DNA from: Thermanaerosceptrum fracticalcis
Lineage (GTDB): Bacteria; Bacillota; Peptococcia; DRI-13
Direction: 5' to 3'
Assembly (NCBI RefSeq): GCF_000746025.2
Contig: NZ_CP045798.1
Location: forward strand, 854,501-918,500
Length of the DNA: 64,000 nt
The notes under the pieces: generated by a model
The model's database searches: none
Told to the model about the DNA's origin: nothing
Seen by the model: only the letters and a program-made list of their open reading frames with translations
Position numbers and translations under genes: made by a program
In this document: positions 27,041 to 37,568 of the stretch, piece after piece
Layout of the letters: each line of letters starts with the position of its first letter
How positions within the stretch are numbered: the first letter of the stretch is position 1

Positions 27041-27054
27041 ACCATTATACCATA
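27041..27054 (-). promoter_or_regulatory. Extended -10 promoter of mutS
   Basis: Minus strand CCTATGGTATAATGG, with TATAAT at 27049-27044. No convincing -35 is seen at 17 nt. It lies after the miaB terminator, so mutS has its own start. Confidence 0.6.
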
Positions 27055-27091
27055 GGCTTGTTATGACTAGGGATGATCAATAAAAATAACG

Positions 27092-27122
27092 AAGGCGCAC
27101 AGCCAAAGCTTGACGCGCCTTT
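27092..27122 (-). terminator. Terminator between miaB and mutS
   Basis: AAGGCGCA pairs with GCGCCTT across a loop of about 14 nt, with T-rich sequence on both sides. It lies 20 nt after the miaB stop. Confidence 0.7.
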
Positions 27123-27141
27123 TTAATGGTACAGCAAGGTA

Positions 27142-28464
27142 TTAAATTACCTCAACTAATTCCCCTTTGAGAATCCAGGTTTGGGGAACTGTTATTTTTA
27201 CGGGGACTAATTTTCCCGTGAGGCTTAAGGGACCGGGAAAAATAACGGTTTTATTTGTATCTGTTCTCCCGGTCAGCATCTCCGGGGAGGTCTTGCTTTC
27301 TCCTTCTACTAAAACCTCCATCACTTTACCTTTTAACTGCTGGTTTATCTCTAAGCTGATGCGGTTTTGTAATTTCATCAGCCGCTGTAAACGTGATTTT
27401 TTCACGCTTTCCGCAATTTGTTCCGGCATTTTGGCGGCCGGTGTCCCCGTGCGGGGAGAGTAGATAAAAGTAAAGGCTGAATCAAAACGCACTTCCTCCA
27501 CCAGCTTAAGGGTATCCTCAAAATCCTCTTCCGATTCACCGGGAAAACCAACGATTATATCGGTGGTAATACTGGCCTCGGGGAAAGTATTTTTAATTTT
27601 CCTGACCAAGGTTAAATATTCTTCTCTCGTATATCCTCTGTTCATCTTGCGGAGTATGTCATTACTACCTGCCTGTACGGGTAAATGAAAATGACGGGAT
27701 ACCTTATTTAACCCGGCAATAGTCGAAATCAATTCATCACTAAAATCCCGGGGATGTGAGGTCATATAGCGAATCCTGGCCAGTCCGGGTATGGCATTGA
27801 CCTGTTGTAGTAATTCGGCAAAAGTGGTAGGCGGAGTCAAGTCCTTACCATAGGAGTTAACGTTTTGACCCAGGAGCATGACTTCTAGAACCCCGTCCTC
27901 GCTCATCGCACTAATCTCTTTAAGGATATGCTCGGGCAAACGGCTTTTTTCCCTACCCCTGACATAGGGAACAATACAGTAAGTACAAAAATTATTACAA
28001 CCATAGGTAATATTCACTAAAGCTTTAAAAGGGAATTCTCTGTGACTGGGCAAGCCTTCCACTATTTCTTCCCGGTCAGGGAGGATATGGACCTGGGGAA
28101 CTCGCAAATTCTTGATGCTTTGCACCAATTCCGGCAGTTCATGAATGTTATGGGTACCAAAAATAAGATCAACGTGAGGGGCCCGCCGGCGGATTTTTTC
28201 CACTATTTTTTCTTGCTGCACCATACAGCCGCAAATACCAATGATTAAATGGGGATTTTGGGACTTTAAGTCCTTCAATTCACCAATACGGCTTAATACT
28301 TTGTTTTCCGCTTTTTCCCTGACGCAGCAGGTATTAAAAAGGATGAGGTCCGCCTGGGTAGGTTCCTCCACCCTTTCATAACCAATTTCTCTTAGAAGGC
28401 CGGCAATAGTTTCAGAATCTCTTTCATTAGCCTGACAGCCAAAAGTGACAAGATGATATTTCAT
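27142..28464 (-). CDS. miaB: tRNA-2-methylthio-N6-dimethylallyladenosine synthase MiaB
   Basis: 440 residues. Radical-SAM methylthiotransferase that completes the ms2i6A37 modification begun by MiaA. Seen: N-terminal cluster cysteines in TFGCQANERDSE, NTCCVREKAENK and GICGCMVQ; the radical-SAM CxxxCxxC in YGCNNFCTYCIVPYVRGRE; GFPGESEEDF; and a C-terminal TRAM domain (GKVMEVLVEGESK). The order miaB-mutS-...-mutL-miaA-hfq is common in Clostridia apart from the two inserted genes. Confidence 0.96.
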   Translation of the reverse strand: MKYHLVTFGCQANERDSETIAGLLREIGYERVEEPTQADLILFNTCCVREKAENKVLSRIGELKDLKSQNPHLIIGICGCMVQQEKIVEKIRRRAPHVDLIFGTHNIHELPELVQSIKNLRVPQVHILPDREEIVEGLPSHREFPFKALVNITYGCNNFCTYCIVPYVRGREKSRLPEHILKEISAMSEDGVLEVMLLGQNVNSYGKDLTPPTTFAELLQQVNAIPGLARIRYMTSHPRDFSDELISTIAGLNKVSRHFHLPVQAGSNDILRKMNRGYTREEYLTLVRKIKNTFPEASITTDIIVGFPGESEEDFEDTLKLVEEVRFDSAFTFIYSPRTGTPAAKMPEQIAESVKKSRLQRLMKLQNRISLEINQQLKGKVMEVLVEGESKTSPEMLTGRTDTNKTVIFPGPLSLTGKLVPVKITVPQTWILKGELVEVI

Positions 28465-28574
28465 TGTACCCTGTCTCCGTTCCGTGTCTTTTTTCTTAGT
28501 ATACCCAGAAGGGCTAGTTACAGGAAATCATATCTTAGTTTTTTAGTCAATACTTTCCCTCTTTCAATCCCACA

Positions 28575-28600
28575 AAAAATGGCCCCAAGGGGGCCTTAAG
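28575..28600 (-). terminator. Terminator of the patatin-like gene
   Basis: GGCCCC-AA-GGGGGCC (28581-28595) followed on the minus strand by ATTTTTTG. It is about 95 nt after the stop. Confidence 0.8.
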
Positions 28601-28693
28601 AGGGAAGGAGATTAGGTCTGATTCAATTTTATCACAAGTATTCACATAATATAACTGCTATAGCAAAATTTCTGTAATTTTGCAGCTAAAGAA

Positions 28694-29557
28694 TTAGTAA
28701 TAATTTAGCAACATTTGTTTGATCCGCGGCATAGCCTCTTGGGTAGCCTTGTAACCGCAGTCGACAATATAGTCAATTTTGGAAAGATCTTTGTGTTTTA
28801 CGTTTTCGATTTCCGGAGAAATGATAATGTCGGCCGTGGCTAAACTGGGCCTGGTGATCTGGTAAATCATCAAGTCGATGGATTGAAGGGCTATTTCAAT
28901 AATATTATCTACACCCGGTACAGGAGTACCACTGTAACCTAAATTAACGGCGATTACTTTCTTTGCCCCCATCAGGCGGATAATATCCACCGGCAGATTA
29001 TCCCGGATACCCCCATCCACCAGTCGCATGTTGTTGATTATTTTCGGTTTAAAAATGCCCGGAATGGCGATACTGGCGCGGATGGCTTCGGAAAACCGAT
29101 AATTATAGAGGTAGACGTAGTCGTTTGTGAGCAAAGTGCGCAGGGGATGGGAACAGAACGTAACAATATGGGCGTTGTTAATATCTACGGCCGTAATGGC
29201 CAAGGGAATCTTGGCATCTTTCAGATAGGCGCCTTTGGTGAACTTATTGAAGAGATATTCTAAATGATCCCCCTTGATTAAACCACTGATGGTCGGGGTA
29301 CCGTGGAAAAATAGATTAACCAAAGAAGCAAGGATGCCCGAGTAATCTATGTCAAAATAGCGGGAAGAAATCTCCTTGGCACATATTTTTATTTCCTCGG
29401 GGGAATAACCATAGGCATATAGTCCTGCTACAATTGAACCGGCACTGGTGCCGGAAACCATAGCCGGTTTGATTTTGGCTTCGTGGAGAGCTTTAAGCAC
29501 GCCGATGTGGGCTGCTCCCCTCACGCCTCCTCCGGAAAGTACTAATCCCAGTGTCAT
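28694..29557 (-). CDS. Patatin-like phospholipase family protein
   Basis: 287 residues. Seen: the oxyanion loop GGGVRGAAHIG, the nucleophile elbow GTSAGS (Ser40) and the catalytic Asp motif DGGIRDNLPV near 177. This is the Ser-Asp dyad of RssA/YchK-type cytosolic lipases; the true substrate is unknown. No signal peptide or membrane helix. Monocistronic: its terminator follows and a plus-strand gene lies upstream. Confidence 0.9.
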   Translation of the reverse strand: MTLGLVLSGGGVRGAAHIGVLKALHEAKIKPAMVSGTSAGSIVAGLYAYGYSPEEIKICAKEISSRYFDIDYSGILASLVNLFFHGTPTISGLIKGDHLEYLFNKFTKGAYLKDAKIPLAITAVDINNAHIVTFCSHPLRTLLTNDYVYLYNYRFSEAIRASIAIPGIFKPKIINNMRLVDGGIRDNLPVDIIRLMGAKKVIAVNLGYSGTPVPGVDNIIEIALQSIDLMIYQITRPSLATADIIISPEIENVKHKDLSKIDYIVDCGYKATQEAMPRIKQMLLNYY

Positions 29558-29758
29558 AGTTTCCTCACCTTGAATTTGGGATACTACTACACTATATGAT
29601 GGCAGTACCTGGATTGGTGAAAATACTATATACTAAATATTACCTGGGAAATGCTACCATGTTCTGTTTTCAAAGGGGATTTCCCAATAATTACTTTCCA
29701 GTGGCAGTATTACTGGGATATAACAAGGAGAAAATATATTCCAGGAGGTGAGGCTAAA

Positions 29759-30715
29759 ATAATTAAGCTGTCTAAAAGGGTTATCGTTAGCGTGTTGATA
29801 GGTCTTTGGGTTATTTTCCCTTGTTCCTTAAGTTATGCCGTGCCAGACAAACATCATCAGGAAACCTGTTGTACGGAGGAGTTCAACGATATTTTACAGG
29901 CTGATCCATTTAATAGCAGCTCTGTGGTAGAAGAAGTCCAGAAAGCCCTGCTGATGACCGGCTTCTATTTCGGTGAAATCACAGGGAAATATGATGAGAT
30001 GACTGTTAATGCGGTCAAAGCATTTCAGAAAGAAATGGGTCTTGCTGTAGATGGCATAGTAAGATACCATGTCTGGTTGAAGCTGGCCGGTGAAGCGGAA
30101 AAAGTGATGGCCAGGAAACCACTGCTACCCCCTCCCGCAGGTGAAGTCTCCATTGTTATTGATACATTTAAACGGAGATTGGTTGTTTTAAACAATGGGA
30201 TACCCTATGCCCAGTTCCCTATCGCCATTGGTAAAGCGGAGACACCCTCCCCTATCGGAAATTGGAAAGTAACCAGTAAGGCGGTTAACTGGGGCACGGG
30301 TTTTGGTACAAGATGGATGGGTCTTAATGTGCCCTGGGGGGTTTACGGTATACACGGAACCAACAAACCGTGGAGTATCGGCTCCATGGCCAGCCATGGC
30401 TGTTTTCGCATGTGGAATAAAGATGTAGAAACAATTTATCCCTGGATTAAATATGGCACAAGTGTAACAGTGGTTGGTAATCCTTTTGGGTATATGTCCG
30501 GCGGTCTGAAAAGACTGAACCAGGGTGACAGCGGTTCCGATGTATGGTTTATCCAGGAGAAATTATGGCGGCGCGGCTTTTACCAGGGCAAACCAGACGG
30601 AAGATACGGTTATGGTACGGTAAAAGCGGTCATGGAGTTTCAGAAAAGCCATGGTTTGCCGGCAACGGGACAAGTTGGTTATAAGGAATATGAACTCCTG
30701 GGCATAAAATATTAA
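29759..30715 (+). CDS. Secreted L,D-transpeptidase with two peptidoglycan-binding domains
   Basis: Seen in order: a signal peptide (KLSKRVIVSVLIGLWVIF ending near SYA), a first PG_binding_1 repeat (VQKALLMTGFYFGEITGKYD to VKAFQKEMGLAVDG), the YkuD catalytic domain with HGTNKPWSIG and SHGCFRM (catalytic Cys) and a second repeat at the C-terminus (GFYQGKPDGRYGYGTVKAVMEF). It should make 3-3 cross-links or anchor proteins in the wall or spore. The start is unusual: AGGAGG at 29743-29748 is followed 10 nt later by ATA and then ATT. The only in-frame ATG is at 29651, which would put 35 odd residues before the signal peptide. I place the start at ATA 29759. Confidence 0.85.
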   Translation: MIKLSKRVIVSVLIGLWVIFPCSLSYAVPDKHHQETCCTEEFNDILQADPFNSSSVVEEVQKALLMTGFYFGEITGKYDEMTVNAVKAFQKEMGLAVDGIVRYHVWLKLAGEAEKVMARKPLLPPPAGEVSIVIDTFKRRLVVLNNGIPYAQFPIAIGKAETPSPIGNWKVTSKAVNWGTGFGTRWMGLNVPWGVYGIHGTNKPWSIGSMASHGCFRMWNKDVETIYPWIKYGTSVTVVGNPFGYMSGGLKRLNQGDSGSDVWFIQEKLWRRGFYQGKPDGRYGYGTVKAVMEFQKSHGLPATGQVGYKEYELLGIKY

Positions 30716-30740
30716 AGGGCGATTGTCTCGCCCTTTTTAA
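30714..30740 (+). terminator. Bidirectional terminator
   Basis: AAAGGGCGA (30714-30722) and TCGCCCTTT (30728-30736) form a perfect 9-bp stem with T on one side and A on the other. It serves the L,D-transpeptidase and the convergent decarboxylase. Confidence 0.88.
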
Positions 30741-32248
30741 ATTACCTGTTCAGCAATATTATCTTTGTTTTGGATGAGCACAAGCCGTTTATTAAGGACC
30801 TTGATTTGCTTAACTTCTGGATCTTCCGTACCTTGCAGTTCCGCCATTTCACTCCTGAGAACGTTGACATAATCAATGATATCCTGGGTGATTCTTTCCC
30901 CCGGGCAGATGATGGGAATCCCCGGCGGATAAGCCATAATCATTTCGGCACTGATCTCTCCTTCCGCCTCATTGAGGGGAAGTGTTTTGGTTTCGCTGTA
31001 AAAGGCCTGGCGGGGAGAAATAACTGCTTCGGGTATGGCAGGTAACGGTATAAAGTATTTTACTACATTCTTTAGTTTCTGGCTGTTGGCGATTTCCTCC
31101 AGGGCTTTAATCAAATGTCCCAGGGTGGTTTCATCATCGCCTATACTGACCAGTGCAATGATGTTAAACAGGTCCGATAATTCTAATTGAATGCGGTATT
31201 GTTTGCGGAGGATTTTTTCTACGTCATAACCGGATAAACCGAGGGCGCGTACATTGACCACGATTTTCGTAGGATCAAGGGTGAAATCGCCAGGTTCACT
31301 GATTACCTCTGTCCCCATGACATAAAGACCGTCAATTTTACTGATTTGTTCCCGTGCCCAGAGTGCCAGGTCATAGGTTCTTTTTACCATTTCACGGCCA
31401 TGCTGGGCCAGCTGTTTACGGGCAATGTCTAAAGAGGCTAAAAGGATATAGGACGGGCTTGTGGTTTGGGTAAGATTTAACACCGCTTTCACCTTTTTAG
31501 GATTAATTAACGAACCCTGGTGCAGCAAGATGGAACTTTGGGTCAAAGAACCCCCCAGTTTGTGTGTACTGCTGGCCGCAAGGTCTGCCCCCGCCTGCAT
31601 GGCGGAAAGGGGCAGCTTGTCAGAGAATAACAAATGGGCGCCATGGGCCTCATCTACCACCACGGGTACATGATAAGCATGGGCTATATTGACAATGGCC
31701 TTGAGGTTGGAGGCAATACCATAATAAGTGGGATTAATTATAAAAACAGCTTTAGCGTCCGGGTGTCTTTCCAGAGCCTGGGCTACCGTTTCCGGTTTTA
31801 CCCCCATGGCAATGCCCAGGTACTCATCTATCTCAGGTTCAATATAAATGGGTTCAGCCCCGCTCATAATGATGCCGCCGATTGCCGATTTGTGGGCGTT
31901 GCGGGGAATAATGATTTTATCACCAGGTTCGCAGACACTCATAATCATAGCCTGGATACCGCTGGTGGTACCATTTACGAGGAAAAAAGCATTGTCCGCC
32001 TCGTAAAGTTCGGCGGCCAGGGCCTGGGCCTCCTTGATGACACTGACGGGATTGCAGATATTATCTAAATCTTCCATGCAGGTCAAATCAATATTTAAAC
32101 AGGTTTCTCCCAGGATGGACTGGAGTTCTCTATTGCCTCTTCCCTGTTTATGACCTGGTACATGAAAGGGAATTGTACCATCTTTGGCATATTTCATCAA
32201 TGCCGTAAACAAAGGTGTTTGGTTTTGGTTAAAACGGTTTTGTTTCAT
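30737..32248 (-). CDS. Orn/Lys/Arg decarboxylase, group with aspartate-aminotransferase fold
   Basis: About 503 residues, PLP-dependent. Seen: PFHVPGHKQGRGN near the N-terminus, FLVNGTTSGIQAMIM, VDEAHGAHLLF and the PLP lysine in SSTHKLGGSLTQ. The C-terminal domain holds PPGIPIICPGE. The family makes polyamine precursors (agmatine, cadaverine or putrescine); this short form is often arginine decarboxylase (SpeA) in Firmicutes, but the substrate cannot be read here. ATG 32248 follows AGAGGTGATC; the frame is open to 32305 without a site. No lysine-decarboxylase partner genes are adjacent. Confidence 0.9.
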   Translation of the reverse strand: MKQNRFNQNQTPLFTALMKYAKDGTIPFHVPGHKQGRGNRELQSILGETCLNIDLTCMEDLDNICNPVSVIKEAQALAAELYEADNAFFLVNGTTSGIQAMIMSVCEPGDKIIIPRNAHKSAIGGIIMSGAEPIYIEPEIDEYLGIAMGVKPETVAQALERHPDAKAVFIINPTYYGIASNLKAIVNIAHAYHVPVVVDEAHGAHLLFSDKLPLSAMQAGADLAASSTHKLGGSLTQSSILLHQGSLINPKKVKAVLNLTQTTSPSYILLASLDIARKQLAQHGREMVKRTYDLALWAREQISKIDGLYVMGTEVISEPGDFTLDPTKIVVNVRALGLSGYDVEKILRKQYRIQLELSDLFNIIALVSIGDDETTLGHLIKALEEIANSQKLKNVVKYFIPLPAIPEAVISPRQAFYSETKTLPLNEAEGEISAEMIMAYPPGIPIICPGERITQDIIDYVNVLRSEMAELQGTEDPEVKQIKVLNKRLVLIQNKDNIAEQVI

Positions 32249-32393
32249 TTTGAGATCACCTCTTTGCTCACAATGAAAAACAACACAATGAAAATATTTA
32301 AGCACATTTTTAGGTGAAATACAAGAAATTTATGCAAAATATCGAATAAAAATATTTTATTTACCTGCCAATATTCGTGATTATACAAAAAAT

Positions 32394-32413
32394 AAAAGCC
32401 CTGCAGGGCTTTT
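32394..32413 (-). terminator. Terminator after the 40-aa membrane ORF
   Basis: AAAAGCCCTGCAGGGCTTTT is a perfect palindrome followed on the minus strand by ATTTTTTG. Confidence 0.88.
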
Positions 32414-32534
32414 AGTGGTGGTGGTCACAGCTTATTTCTTCTTTCACTACCTGATTCCTTTTATCCAGTTTATCTAAGAGCAGTACAAGAAATAGTATTT
32501 GGAAGAAGAAAACGAGCAAGATAAAAAACCACAT
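32412..32534 (-). CDS. 40-residue membrane peptide with CDHHH tail
   Basis: GGAGG lies 9 nt before ATG 32534. The peptide is one long hydrophobic helix (MWFFILLVFFFQILFLVLLL), a charged stretch (DKLDKRNQVVKEEI) and the ending SCDHHH. It has its own terminator overlapping the stop, so it looks like a real monocistronic gene. The Cys-Asp-His-His-His end could bind a metal. I know no family for it. Confidence 0.65.
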   Translation of the reverse strand: MWFFILLVFFFQILFLVLLLDKLDKRNQVVKEEISCDHHH

Positions 32535-32663
32535 ATCTCTCTGCCTCCTGTTCTTTTTCATGACATATATTCTCTCTATTTAAGGAAATTCCTTTTCTCT
32601 GCATTGAATTAATTAGCTTAATAAATACTAGTAATAGATAAAGTATACGAGGTGTTTAGCGGG
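32535..32663. other. Divergent promoter region between the 40-aa ORF and mreB
   Basis: AT-rich, 129 nt, between two divergent genes. TTGAAT near 32605 might be a -35 for mreB, but the -10 is weak, so I do not call a promoter. GAGGTG at 32649-32654 is the mreB ribosome site. Confidence 0.35.
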
Positions 32664-33695
32664 ATGACAAAGAAACCCTTCACATTTAATCTGCGCCTGT
32701 ATAAAGACATTGGCATTGATTTAGGTACTGCCAATACCCTGGTTTTTATGAAAGGAAAAGGAATTATTATAAAAGAACCCTCTGTGGTAGCCGTAAATGC
32801 CCAGACGGGAGAATTACTGGCAGTGGGCAATGAGGCCAAAGAGATGATTGGCAGGACACCAACCAATATCATGGCCATTCGTCCCCTCAAAGATGGTGTT
32901 ATTGCCGATTTTAACATTACCAGGCTGATGCTCAAATATTTCATAACAAAAGCCCTTAAAGGCATGGGAATGGTAAAACCCAGAGTTCTCGTAGGTATTC
33001 CTCTCGGCATTACCCAGGTGGAGAAAAGAGCAGTATTGGAAGCAGCCCAGCAGGCAGGAGCCAAAGAAGCCTATCTCATAGAGGAACCAGTGGCTGCCGC
33101 CATAGGCGCGGGTTTGCCGGTAGAAGAACCCCGGGGAAGCATGGTCGTAGATATTGGTGGTGGTACTACGGAAGTAGCCATCATCTCGCTGGGGGGGGTA
33201 GTCGTTGGCAAGTCCCTACGGGTGGGGGGTGATGAAATGAATCAAGCTATCATCCGTTATATGCGCAGGGCTTACAATTTGGATGTGGGTGACCGCACGG
33301 CCGAAAAAACAAAGATGGAAATAGGTTATGCCACTGATCCCCCCCTTTCCGAAGTCTATCTCGTAAAAGGAAGAAATTTGGCCACCGGTCTTCCCAACGG
33401 CATAGAGGTATCAGCCCGGGAAATTTCCGATGCCCTGGCCGAACCCATTAATGCCATTATTGAAGCTATCCGCAATACCCTGGAGAAAACTCCCCCGGAA
33501 CTGGCAGCAGACATTATGGAATTGGGAATGACGTTAACCGGAGGCGGAGCCCTTTTGAAAAATATTGACAGGATAATTGCCCACGCCACCAATATGCCCG
33601 TTCATATTGCCGATGACCCCTTAGCCTGTGTAGCCAAGGGTACGGGAAGGGCACTGGAGGAAATCACACTCCTCCGCCGGCTGGCGGTAAGTTAA
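32664..33695 (+). CDS. mreB: Rod-shape actin homologue, MreB/Mbl family
   Basis: 343 residues. Seen: phosphate 1 motif [41 protein letters not shown], phosphate 2 motif [14 protein letters not shown] and adenosine motif LTGGGALL. It forms membrane-bound filaments guiding lateral wall synthesis. No mreC/mreD follows, so it is a stand-alone paralogue, more like Mbl of Bacillus in context. ATG 32664 has GAGGTG 9 nt before it; the GTG of that same GAGGTG (32652) is in frame but not likely used. It converges on hisC with no gap between stops. Confidence 0.93.
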   Translation: MTKKPFTFNLRLYKDIGIDLGTANTLVFMKGKGIIIKEPSVVAVNAQTGELLAVGNEAKEMIGRTPTNIMAIRPLKDGVIADFNITRLMLKYFITKALKGMGMVKPRVLVGIPLGITQVEKRAVLEAAQQAGAKEAYLIEEPVAAAIGAGLPVEEPRGSMVVDIGGGTTEVAIISLGGVVVGKSLRVGGDEMNQAIIRYMRRAYNLDVGDRTAEKTKMEIGYATDPPLSEVYLVKGRNLATGLPNGIEVSAREISDALAEPINAIIEAIRNTLEKTPPELAADIMELGMTLTGGGALLKNIDRIIAHATNMPVHIADDPLACVAKGTGRALEEITLLRRLAVS

Positions 33696-34769
33696 TTAGG
33701 ATAAGACCCTGGACAGGGCAAGAACAAGTGCTTCCATCTGGGGATGGGGCCCGATGGTTATTCTAAGCCAGTCGGGGAGACCGAAAGATGCGGTGTTTCG
33801 GACCAGGATGCCTTCATGTAAAAGCTTTTGCACAGCTAATGAGGCATCCTTTTTCCATTCCACCAGAATGAAATTAGCCTGGGAGGGCAAGACATTAAGA
33901 CCGAGTGTGGTTAACTCTCCAGTGAGCCAGGTCCTTTCTTTTATCGTCTCTGTAATTACTTGTGCGGTGTAGGTTTCATCTTGAAGGGCAGCCAGTGCCG
34001 CACATTGGCCCAGGGTATTGACATTAAAAGGCTGACGAACTTTTTCCATAATCTTTATGTTCTCTTCCCGGCCAACGGCATAACCAACCCTTAGTGAAGC
34101 TAAAGCGAATACTTTAGAAAAGGTTCGTAAAACCATTAAATTGGGAAACGCTTTGATAAGGTCCCGGGAACTGGGAAAATGGGGGTCAGCCGCATAATGG
34201 CAGTAAGCTTCATCGAGGATAATAAGAATATCCTTGGGAATACTCTCTAAAAAAGTTTTTAATTCTTCATGGGTAAAAGACGTTCCTGTGGGATTGTTGG
34301 GATTGCAGAGAAAAACCAGCTTGGTTTTCTCTGAAACGAAATTGGCTAGCTCCGTAAGGTCAAACCGCAAAGCAGGCTGGTTAATTAAAAGAGGTTTAGC
34401 ACCTGCAATCGTCACGGCAGTCTCATACTCGCTAAAAGTGGGCGTTGGTATGATTACCTCGTCCCCGGGATTAAGGAAAGCGAGGGCAGTCATTAATATT
34501 AACTCATCTGCCCCGTTTCCCAGAATAAAGTTGGAAATCTTCAAGTCCCAGAGGGCAGCTAATGCTTCTTTCAATTGGAACGCCATACCGTCGGGATATA
34601 AGTGCAGCAAATTCAAGGCATCTTGTAATACTTTTTGAACTCGCGGAGAGGGTCCCCACAGGCTTTCATTGGCCGAGAGTTTAATTATCTTTTTCCCTAT
34701 TTCTTGTTCCAGTTGTTCCAGGGATTTGCCGGGATTGTAAGGGGTAAGATGGGTAATGCTTTTACGCAT
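33696..34769 (-). CDS. hisC: Histidinol-phosphate aminotransferase
   Basis: 357 residues, class I/II PLP aminotransferase of the HisC type. Seen: IIKLSANESLWGPSPRV, HLYPDG, LGNGADELI, CNPNNPTGT, LDEAYCHY, PLP lysine in RTFSKVFALASLRVGYA and the C-terminal LRITIG. It converts imidazole-acetol phosphate to histidinol phosphate and may also serve aromatic amino acids. No other his genes are near. A related protein, CobD, occurs 4 kb away in the B12 operon; this one keeps the YPDG and LRITIG forms seen in HisC. Confidence 0.88.
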   Translation of the reverse strand: MRKSITHLTPYNPGKSLEQLEQEIGKKIIKLSANESLWGPSPRVQKVLQDALNLLHLYPDGMAFQLKEALAALWDLKISNFILGNGADELILMTALAFLNPGDEVIIPTPTFSEYETAVTIAGAKPLLINQPALRFDLTELANFVSEKTKLVFLCNPNNPTGTSFTHEELKTFLESIPKDILIILDEAYCHYAADPHFPSSRDLIKAFPNLMVLRTFSKVFALASLRVGYAVGREENIKIMEKVRQPFNVNTLGQCAALAALQDETYTAQVITETIKERTWLTGELTTLGLNVLPSQANFILVEWKKDASLAVQKLLHEGILVRNTASFGLPDWLRITIGPHPQMEALVLALSRVLS

Positions 34770-34842
34770 GGCACAGCCTCCTAATAATCGCCTACTTATT
34801 TAAATGAAATTTTACCACATCTTCTCCCAGCAAGCCATAAAA

Positions 34843-34868
34843 AAGGTATGGCGCAAACCATACCTTCA
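34843..34868 (-). terminator. Terminator of the deacetylase gene
   Basis: AAGGTATGG (34843-34851) and CCATACCTT (34858-34866) form a 9-bp stem followed on the minus strand by TTTTTT. It begins at the stop codon. Confidence 0.88.
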
Positions 34869-35642
34869 CTTCTTAATCTTTTGTATGCCATTGACATCGA
34901 TATAATAATTATCTTTGTAAATCAGTCCCGAGATGGGGACAATACTGTAACCCTGGTTGTGCAAATACTGGATAATGGACTCCAGGGCCTGGGGAGTATT
35001 GGTGCCGTCATTGTGAAAAAGCACAATGGCTCCCGGGTGTATCCTTTTTGTCACCCTTTCGATGATCTGGTTTGCCGTCAGGTTCTGCCAGTCTAAGGAA
35101 TCTACGCTCCACTGGATGGGCACCATGTTCAGTTCGCGGGCAATGGTGATAACACGGTTGTTATAAGCGCCGAAGGGTGGTCGAAAAAGATAGGGTTTTT
35201 GAGCGGTGATTTCAGTTACCAACCTGGCATTGTCTAAGAGTTCTTGTCTTATTTTTTCGTCGTTTAAATCAGTAAGTTTAGGGTGATTGGCTGAGTGCAG
35301 CCCGATTTCATGGCCTGCTACTGCAATTTCCTTGGCTAAATCGGGATACTGCTTGAGCCAGATGTTAGTTAAAAAGAAGGTGGTTTTTAAGTTATACTTT
35401 GCTAATATGCTCAATAGTTGGGGAGTGCGTGTGTTTCCCCAGGTAGCATCAAAAGATATGGCAACTTTTTTGTCTTGCATGTCAACAGCATAAATAGGAT
35501 GCAGTTTTACACTGGGAACCAGGACGCTGACTACCTCTTCAGCCGTATTTTTGAGGGATGTATGAAAAATCCCTAGAGTGGTAATGACGATTATCAGAAC
35601 CAGAAACACCTGGGCAAGACGACGCCTCGAAAAGACCAGCAC
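34866..35642 (-). CDS. Polysaccharide deacetylase, PdaB-like (sporulation type)
   Basis: 258 residues. An N-terminal membrane anchor (AQVFLVLIIVITTLGIF) is followed by a NodB domain: VAISFDATWGN (motif 1, with Ala-Thr in place of the usual second Asp), HSANHP (metal His pair), RPPFGAYN, WSVDSLDW and IVLFHN. This form, including FDATWG and SLDW, is what I recall for PdaB of spore formers, whose biochemical activity is uncertain because of the motif 1 change. AGGAGG is 14 nt from the GTG used (35642); an in-frame ATA at 8 nt is possible. Confidence 0.87.
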   Translation of the reverse strand: MLVFSRRRLAQVFLVLIIVITTLGIFHTSLKNTAEEVVSVLVPSVKLHPIYAVDMQDKKVAISFDATWGNTRTPQLLSILAKYNLKTTFFLTNIWLKQYPDLAKEIAVAGHEIGLHSANHPKLTDLNDEKIRQELLDNARLVTEITAQKPYLFRPPFGAYNNRVITIARELNMVPIQWSVDSLDWQNLTANQIIERVTKRIHPGAIVLFHNDGTNTPQALESIIQYLHNQGYSIVPISGLIYKDNYYIDVNGIQKIKK

Positions 35643-35950
35643 AGATATATGAATCCCCTCCTTCCTCTCTTTAACACATATTTATTTCTAAACTACATCT
35701 TCTATACCTGATTTATTTATGTACCTACAGAACAAAAGCACGTACGTACACTAAAGTAATTGTTGTGCTTTTGTTCTTTCAAAGGGAACCCCTGCGTTCC
35801 CTATGACACTCCGTTGTTACCCTCCTCATTGAAAATAGGGGAATACCTTCCCCTATGACCCCTGAATTTCTTAGGAATATATAAATTCCTAAGAAATAAA
35901 AAGGCCGGTACTTTGTACCGGCCTTTAAGTCAGTCCACATGTATGATTAT
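35643..35950. other. Intergenic region with five consecutive hairpins
   Basis: No gene is visible. Perfect or near-perfect inverted repeats follow each other: 35729-35741/35765-35777 (13 bp), 35783-35789/35796-35802 (7 bp), 35835-35843/35848-35856 (9 bp, four-base loop), 35866-35878/35885-35897 (13 bp, six-base loop) and 35900-35911/35915-35926 (12 bp, three-base loop). The last is the guaB terminator. The others have no obvious job; a structured RNA or a repeat element is possible. Confidence 0.75.
35900..35926 (-). terminator. Terminator of guaB
   Basis: AAAGGCCGGTAC and GTACCGGCCTTT form a 12-bp stem followed on the minus strand by TTTATTTC. It lies 25 nt after the guaB stop. Confidence 0.9.
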
Positions 35951-37484
<1,534 letters not shown>

Positions 37485-37568
37485 CGATTAGTTAATGAAT
37501 TGTAATAAAAAAAGTATTGAAGTTAGTAAAAAAGAAAACATTAAAAAGAAAAAGCGAGGTCATGGAAG

